This document shows, piece after piece, positions 58,385 through 64,000 of a stretch of 64,000 nucleotides of DNA. Position numbers and translations under genes: made by a program. The DNA is from Metallyticus violacea (lineage: Eukaryota > Arthropoda > Insecta > Mantodea > Metallyticidae). The notes under the pieces were generated by a model that saw only the letters and a program-made list of their open reading frames with translations, did not search any database and was not told the DNA's origin. Location: contig CM060831.1 in the NCBI GenBank assembly GCA_030762175.1, positions 32,523,501 through 32,587,500 of the forward strand, given 5' to 3'. Each line of letters begins with the position of its first letter. Position 1 is the stretch's first letter.

Positions 58385-60155
58385 AGTGCTACACAAAGCA
58401 TTTATATTTACTCACTGCTTATTATTTGTACCAATTATTTTATTTAAAAAGTGTATTGTTCTTTAGACATTTTAAATTCTTATACCTATATGAACTTTCA
58501 ATTCAGACACTAAGAATTCCTTTTTGTATTTTCCAATTTACTGCGACGAATGTCTAAAATTAAATGCATAGTTTTTTTTTACATTGAGGCTTATTTTCAG
58601 AAAGTAAATTCATTTACACTTTCTGTTTTACGTACAGAAGACACATAAACATATATTGTAACTTGTATAAATATAATTTTAAATTTTTATTATATTATAT
58701 ATCTTTCCATTTCTTTTTCCGTGCTAAATTCCCATCTTGTGTACATATATTGTTTTAGGACCACTATCAATTTGGATCTTGATGTTGCAGCTGTTAAATA
58801 CTTAACATATATTTCAAATAGGTACTAGGCATATTTTTCACTTTGAATGTTTGTGTAACTCATTTCTATATTACACATGTGATGCTCAGAAGCTCTTCAT
58901 GTATTATCCCTACAGAACTCTGAAAGTCACTTTAACTTGAATAGACACACATAAGTACTTAAGTTCAAAACACACCTACGCACAATTCTTATAATGTGAC
59001 TTTTGTTACATTGTAGCTTGATGCGAAATAATTGGATTTTGCTTCCAAGGGCTTTACACAGCACACAAATAGTTACACATCCGAATAGAATTTTAAATAA
59101 AGGGTATAATTTGAATTAAAGGTTCTTTTGTCTCTGATATGGATTTAAATAAAATGAATTATAAAACGGTATAAATGTTTACACTTCCTTATTAAATGGA
59201 TACACACGACTGTTTTCTGCTTATTGGGAATCTTCGTTTTATTATTATATTTGTTTTTACTTCTGTTAACATATTCTTGCATTTTGAATGAATTGGTTAC
59301 ATGAATGGAATGGTTTCGATGGAGTGGGCGTTCACTCTGACCTCTTCAGAAAAGAAGATCGGAAGTACCTAATTAAATTTTTGACTGCTGAAGTGTTCCT
59401 TTACTATGCTTTTTATCAGAAAAATATAACTTGTGGTAAGCCTGTCCATATTTGGGTAGATTTTAGGAAATGATATAGATTTCTTCTTTCTTAATATAAA
59501 TCATATGCGGCACCTTACTATTGATGCCTGCGCATGTATTTTAGTTAGAAAACGAACTAAAGAAGGCATCCTAAATGTGACCCGGAAAAGTAGCTCTATT
59601 TACGGGAGGAGGAATTGTGCAAAACAGAACAGATTGTAATAAAACAGGCTTACCAAGAGTTCAATCAATATTACTTTTAGTATTTACGATGAGGAAATTC
59701 ACTGGCAAAGCACAATAAGCCAAATGACGTAAAATATTAATTTTAGCACTTGCTTGTATTCAATTTAGAATTTGCAATTTAAAGAAGTATAATGACAAGC
59801 ACAATAAGTAAAATCATATAAAACTTTAATATTACCACGTACTTGCCTTCAATTTACAAGTTAAAGAAATCTAATGGAAAGCATAGTAAGCAAATGGATG
59901 CAACACATTAATGTCATGCGTGCTTGCCTTCCATTTAAAATGCTGAAAATTCTACAGAAAACAATAAAGAAAATTGCCCAAATTAAAGATAATTATCATA
60001 AATAAAACATAACTTACACAATGCCTTGGTCAATGGGTGAAGCGTGGGAAAGCAGCAACGAACGTAAAATTTTCGAATAACTAGCCTAAAAAAAGTGCCT
60101 TCACCCTAAGAAGTCGCTGCTCCTTCTCGCTCTGAGGTCCCAGGTACGTGAGTTG
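58385..60155. other. Unannotated AT-rich DNA
   Basis: No recognisable feature. The stretch 59650-59960 shows loosely repeated phrases (GCACAATAAGC, CAATTTA), possibly a decayed tandem duplication of about 100 bases. Confidence 0.35.
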
Positions 60156-60160
60156 CAAAT

Positions 60161-60230
60161 GGTCCAAACAGCATTCGAACTTGTATTCTCTGCGGACCAA
60201 TGCTCTAGCTACTTGAGCCACTCAGAAGTT
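60161..60230 (-). mobile_element. Rare tRNA-like sequence type G
   Basis: Read leftwards: GAGTGGCTCAAGTAGCTAGAGC (box A-like) and CAAGTTCGAATGCTG (box B-like), with tRNA-like spacing. Stems pair poorly. It could be a SINE head or a tRNA pseudogene. Confidence 0.5.
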
Positions 60231-60514
60231 TGGAAGTAGTTGAAACACTAATTTACTACGGCACAATTTTTAACTTTTAAATAGGATTTTTTATTAAATT
60301 TACTTTAATTTCTTTTAAAATCCGAACTCTTTATGATGTTGTTATGTTTAGTATACCGCTATTTATGACCAATTTGTCAAATTAGTCTAATTGGTATTAA
60401 ATTGTAATTAAATTACTGGACAACCATACGAGTATAAACCAATAAGAAAGCAAGGGCGAATTTTTTTCGCAGGTCGCTTCATCGTAACAGCCGGTCGATC
60501 AGTTTAAGCTGATA

Positions 60515-60650
60515 CTGCAGTGAACGGGATTCAGAAATTCGCAGCTATGATTGTATTTACTTATTAGTAACACATAAACACTTAAAAGGTACATTACTCA
60601 GCATTATCCAGCAAGAAGAACTGACTCCCTAAATTTTCCACACATTGCAA
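60515..60650 (-). mobile_element. Fragment of the DUF4817-type element represented at 18.1-19.1 kb
   Basis: GCAGCTATGATTGT, then TTACTCAGCATTATCCAGCAAGAAG and CTCCCTAAATTTTCC match 18128-18232 in order with scattered changes. This is the part around and beyond the transposase C-terminus. Confidence 0.55.
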
Positions 60651-60830
60651 CCGTTTCTTTTCGTCACGGTCACAAATGGTCAAACGTCGCAGATGACGAT
60701 GACCTATGAGAAGCCGATTCTGCTATTTCGCTCTCACGGAGTCGCGGGATCAGGGAGAAGGAAAGATGTCGTCAGAAGAACAACTCTTGGCTTCATTCAC
60801 TGAACGTCATTTTCACCATTGTTATTTAGT

Positions 60831-61112
60831 CGGTCCAGCTGGTGTAGTGGTAACCATGCTTGGCTCCTAAACACCGGGTTCAATTTCTGGCAGGAGTGAT
60901 GCATTTTTTTCAGTAAAAATCCTAAGTATGGCTTCCTTCTAAAGGGAAGTAAAGTCGTGGGTCCCGTGTGGTACATTTACGGCACGATAAAGAACCTCAA
61001 GCCGGAAAGAAGAGGCCTCTGAGAAAAATGTATCGGTCGTTTCATGCCCTGAACTGAATGGGACGCTGGTGACCTGAGATGTTAAAGAGCGTCCATAAAT
61101 AAACCAAATAAA
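60831..61112 (+). mobile_element. Gly/Glu-type tRNA SINE, copy 10
   Basis: Full-length plus-strand copy: GGTGTAGTGGTAACCATGC, shortened anticodon region, box B GGGTTCAATTTCTG, complete body and GTCCATAAATAAACC end. The next SINE starts only 16 bases later. Confidence 0.94.
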
Positions 61113-61128
61113 AAAATCTCATGTATAT

Positions 61129-61400
61129 ACCGTCACAGGTGGCCGAGGTGGTTAAGGCGCGGAATCGTGAGCAGAAAATCTGTGGTTCGAATCCCACCAG
61201 GACCTTCTCCCTAACTGAGTTCTTTTTCCAGTTTTTTCTCAGTCATAAATGGCAAATGCCGGAGAGGTACCCTAAACTCAGGCCTGGAACGTTTCGTTCC
61301 TTAAAAAATATCCTTTCCCAATTTATCATTTCATCTTATGTATCGTCAGCATCCAACACCTGTGATGCCCCAGCAGTAAAAAGAGCGTGGAACATTATTT
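61129..61400 (+). mobile_element. Ser/Leu-type tRNA SINE, copy 11
   Basis: Plus-strand: GGTGGCCGAGGTGGTTAAGG, box B GGTTCGAATCCCACC, body and 3' end AGAGCGTGGAACATTA. Adjacent to a Gly/Glu-type copy in the same orientation. Confidence 0.94.
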
Positions 61401-61404
61401 GAAA

Positions 61405-62320
61405 TAATTTTGAGAAAGATTTTTATATATTGTGGACATTATGCAAGTTGTGTATAAAAGAATTGCAATGTTCTTAAAGAACTGAAGCTTAAGGTCCACA
61501 TGGAAATGCCTCAATCTCTTACGGTAAGTACTACTTAGATGTTATAGGTTTATGGGTAATGGTGGGCAGTTTCAGCACTTTCTTTCCTAAATCGGATAAA
61601 TAATTCATATTAATGTGATTTTATTTCATAGACTAGGGCAGTCCGTGTTTAAGTTTAAGCGAACACTCCTATGTTTGAGCTGTATTCGCCGCAACGATTT
61701 ATTGCGGTTTTCAGAATTGCGGGCACTGCAGGGTGAGCTTTGGAGTGAGAAGGGAGGGAACAATTGTAATGCTATCTGCTTCAACAAAGATCATAGATCC
61801 ATCATGAAACCATACTGGGATTCGGGGGTATGCGAATAATCATTTGACAAAGCACTACGAATCATTCCCAATATCGTTGGCTAGAGGCGATTTTGAAAAT
61901 CATTCGCAGCAACAATTGTCTGCCGAGTTTGTTGCTAGCAGGCACGTGGCACACAAGAGAATGCCAGGTAGTAATCACTTGCTGTAGTACATAGTTCATC
62001 GATTGCAGAATAAGAGAGTAATGAGATGGAAACTTATTGTGTGCAGATTTCACAACTTGCATCTGCAAAATATTTTCTCCTCTTTTACCTTTCAGAATTA
62101 GTTGAATGAATAAGTGTATTTATTCAAATTAACATACATACTAATAACTTTACAACCTTCGCACGAATTAGTTACACTGCATTGTCTTATCGCGAAAACT
62201 TAAATGAGCCAAACTAGAAGCAATGTTAAGTTTAATTTATCGTAGTTAGCAGGTACACACCTGAATTCCATAGACATGCTGCTGTCATTACCTTTAATGT
62301 GGCTCTTTGGAGGTTTTGGT
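61405..62320. other. Unannotated DNA
   Basis: No recognisable feature. Short frames at 61615-61839 and 61862-62068 have no motif I know. Confidence 0.35.
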
Positions 62321-62324
62321 TGTT

Positions 62325-62613
62325 GTTGATTTGGTTTATTTATGGACGCTCTTTAACATCTCAGGTCATCAGCGTCCCATTCAATTCAGGATGTGAAACG
62401 GCCGATACACTTTGCTCAGAGGCCGCTTCTTTCTGGCTTGAGGTTCTTTACATACTATAAATTTACGATATGGGATCCACGGCTTTACTTCCCTTCTGAA
62501 GGAAGCCATACTTAGGATTTTTAGGAGCGAAAAATCTGTCGATCCTGGCCGGGATTGAACCCGCGATCTTGGGTTTAGAAGGCAAGTATGGTTACCAATA
62601 CACCACCAGGACC
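62325..62613 (-). mobile_element. Gly/Glu-type tRNA SINE, copy 11
   Basis: Full-length minus-strand copy: head at 62613 with GGTGGTGTATTGGTAACC and box B GGGTTCAATCCCGG, body complete, 3' end at about 62326. Confidence 0.95.
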
Positions 62614-62619
62614 AACAAC

Positions 62620-63040
62620 GGGATTTTGGTAAAGAAACAATCTCATCATATACACTAGTCTTTTTCGCATTGTATTCATTGTAAAAATAAAGTTTATAGA
62701 GTTATTTCAGCATAAAATAATTATTTAATGTGGAAATTGATATCATAATAAAAACAAAAACATAGTAATTTATAAAGTATTGTGGCCTTACAGTATTGTG
62801 GAATAAAAACATTATCAATTACAATATTCACTGTAAATTATTTTGACATTCAAATATTGTACACGGAAAGTTTCATTTTATTATACCTCTTATTTGTATA
62901 TATAAAACAGGAACTTACATATACAGCTTTACTTAAAAACTTTGCCTGCTTACGTCAAGTTTTTCGTCTTGATTTTCAGGCGTATAGCAGCCAGAGACTT
63001 TATGCTCATTTGTCATATCCAGAGATGAGTTTTGTGTATA
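62620..63040. other. Unannotated AT-rich DNA
   Basis: No recognisable feature. Confidence 0.35.
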
Positions 63041-63046
63041 TTTAAT

Positions 63047-63078
63047 TGCGTTTAACGCAGTTTTTTACTACTGAGGGA
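63047..63078 (-). mobile_element. Ser/Leu-type SINE, extreme 3' end fragment
   Basis: GCGTTTAACGCAGTTTTTTACTACTGAGG matches only the last ~30 bases of the SINE. A strongly 5'-truncated copy. Confidence 0.6.
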
Positions 63079-63206
63079 GTTTTATTTTTCTTTATAATTT
63101 TCAATGTCTATGGTAATATTCAAAATAATATGTGTATATATTTAAATTGTTTAAGTTGCTATATACGTTTTAATAACAATAAAATAATACGGACATCTTG
63201 TCACAT

Positions 63207-63209
<3 letters not shown>

Positions 63210-63237
<28 letters not shown>

Positions 63238-63238
63238 C
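63210..63238. repeat. Poly(A) tract
   Basis: About 28 A with no visible retroposon body upstream on the plus strand. Confidence 0.9.
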
Positions 63239-63239
63239 A

Positions 63240-64000
63240 AGACAATGCTATATTCATGTTTGAAATGCTCCTGTCGACTTACATATTTTCAAGATTAGTG
63301 TTTCATGCAAAAGTAATTGCTTCTAAGCTCCAACTCACCTGTTTGTTGCATGCATTGCACAACAGCATTTTATCATCGCTACGGGAGACTTTGGTTTTTC
63401 CCATTAAGTTTCCATTTCTCTTATTCTCATAATACTAAGGCATAAAAACAATATTTTGAATACCTGCAGCTGCGTATTTCTTCCCACCGCTTACCGGAAC
63501 GAAGCACAAATTGACGGCATAACTTTTTGAAAATATTGTTATTTTTAGAGTTTCAATGCATTTTGTCCTGCGATGCTCTAAATGCTTTATCCTAACGCAA
63601 AATTCAGATTCTTCCTTCAAAACATGCCTCAATTGACGAACATATCTTTTCAACAAGGATTTTTCTCAGTTTAGGGATCAGATGGAAGTCAGAGGAATAA
63701 GGTAGACGTGATAACAAATCGACCTCTATTCATTAATTTTTGCCATTTGCCATTTTGGTAATGTACAATAATTATTTTGCGTTGAGATGAGTTGTTTTTT
63801 TTAATAAGATGTAATCTTTATTACACAATATTTATAGTACAGATCTGTTAAAATGATGTAACATAGTATAAATATATACAAGATACACGAGTTGAGGTTG
63901 CAGCCCAGGGGCTGTGCTCATACAATGTGCTAAATGTTAATCTTGCAGTAAATCTGAATATCGTTTCCGTTTCAGTCTTCGAGTCGCGGTGTGGTAGGTG
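63240..64000. other. Unannotated DNA
   Basis: No recognisable feature. The 73-codon minus-strand frame at 63435-63656 has no motif I recognise. Confidence 0.35.

Overview
This window looks like gene-poor, AT-rich nuclear DNA from an arthropod, probably an insect. A hemimetabolous insect such as a cockroach or stick insect is only a guess. I found no host exon I could defend, no rRNA and no functional tRNA gene. Nearly everything recognisable is transposable-element debris, and every transposase or reverse transcriptase is broken by stops, frameshifts or deletions, so all are called pseudogenes.

Two tRNA-headed SINE families dominate. The 'Ser/Leu-type' family has a head reading GGCCGAGGTCGTTAAGGCG and a ~290 bp body ending GGGCGTTAAACACTA (13 copies or fragments). 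The 'Gly/Glu-type' family has a head reading GGTGTAGTGGTAACCATAC and a ~290 bp body ending GTCCGTAAATAAACC (11 copies or fragments). Many copies are flanked by 9-14 bp target-site duplications. At least six rarer tRNA-like repeat types occur once to three times each.

Layout: 0.8-2.8 kb, two mariner transposase relics; 4.7-5.2 kb, a transposase with a DUF4817-like N-terminus; 8.1-8.4 kb, the end of a short inverted-repeat element; 11.0-11.7 kb, a degenerate ~20 bp AT-rich tandem array; 13.4-14.3 kb, an ~860 bp trinucleotide array; 14.6-15.0 kb, a possible LINE tail; 15.9-19.1 kb, two more DUF4817-type transposons, one with a SINE nested in it; 24.9-26.5 kb, a pogo/Tigger-like element with both inverted repeats but no catalytic core; 27.7-28.5 kb, a hAT-like transposase; 31.1-32.1 kb, a candidate non-autonomous element with repeated subterminal motifs; 32.2-32.5 kb, a head-to-head inverted SINE dimer; 34-39 kb, several rare tRNA-like repeats and a 555 bp DUF4817 deletion derivative; 42.4-48.1 kb, two different LINE relics with a cluster of SINEs; 49-63 kb, more SINEs, a Tc1-like fragment and microsatellites.

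The elements do not form a functional gene system. The nesting gives a relative history: LINEs and DUF4817-type transposons are old and decayed, and SINEs inserted into them later. The most unusual object is the inverted SINE dimer at 32240-32455, whose junction lies on a palindrome inside the SINE itself.
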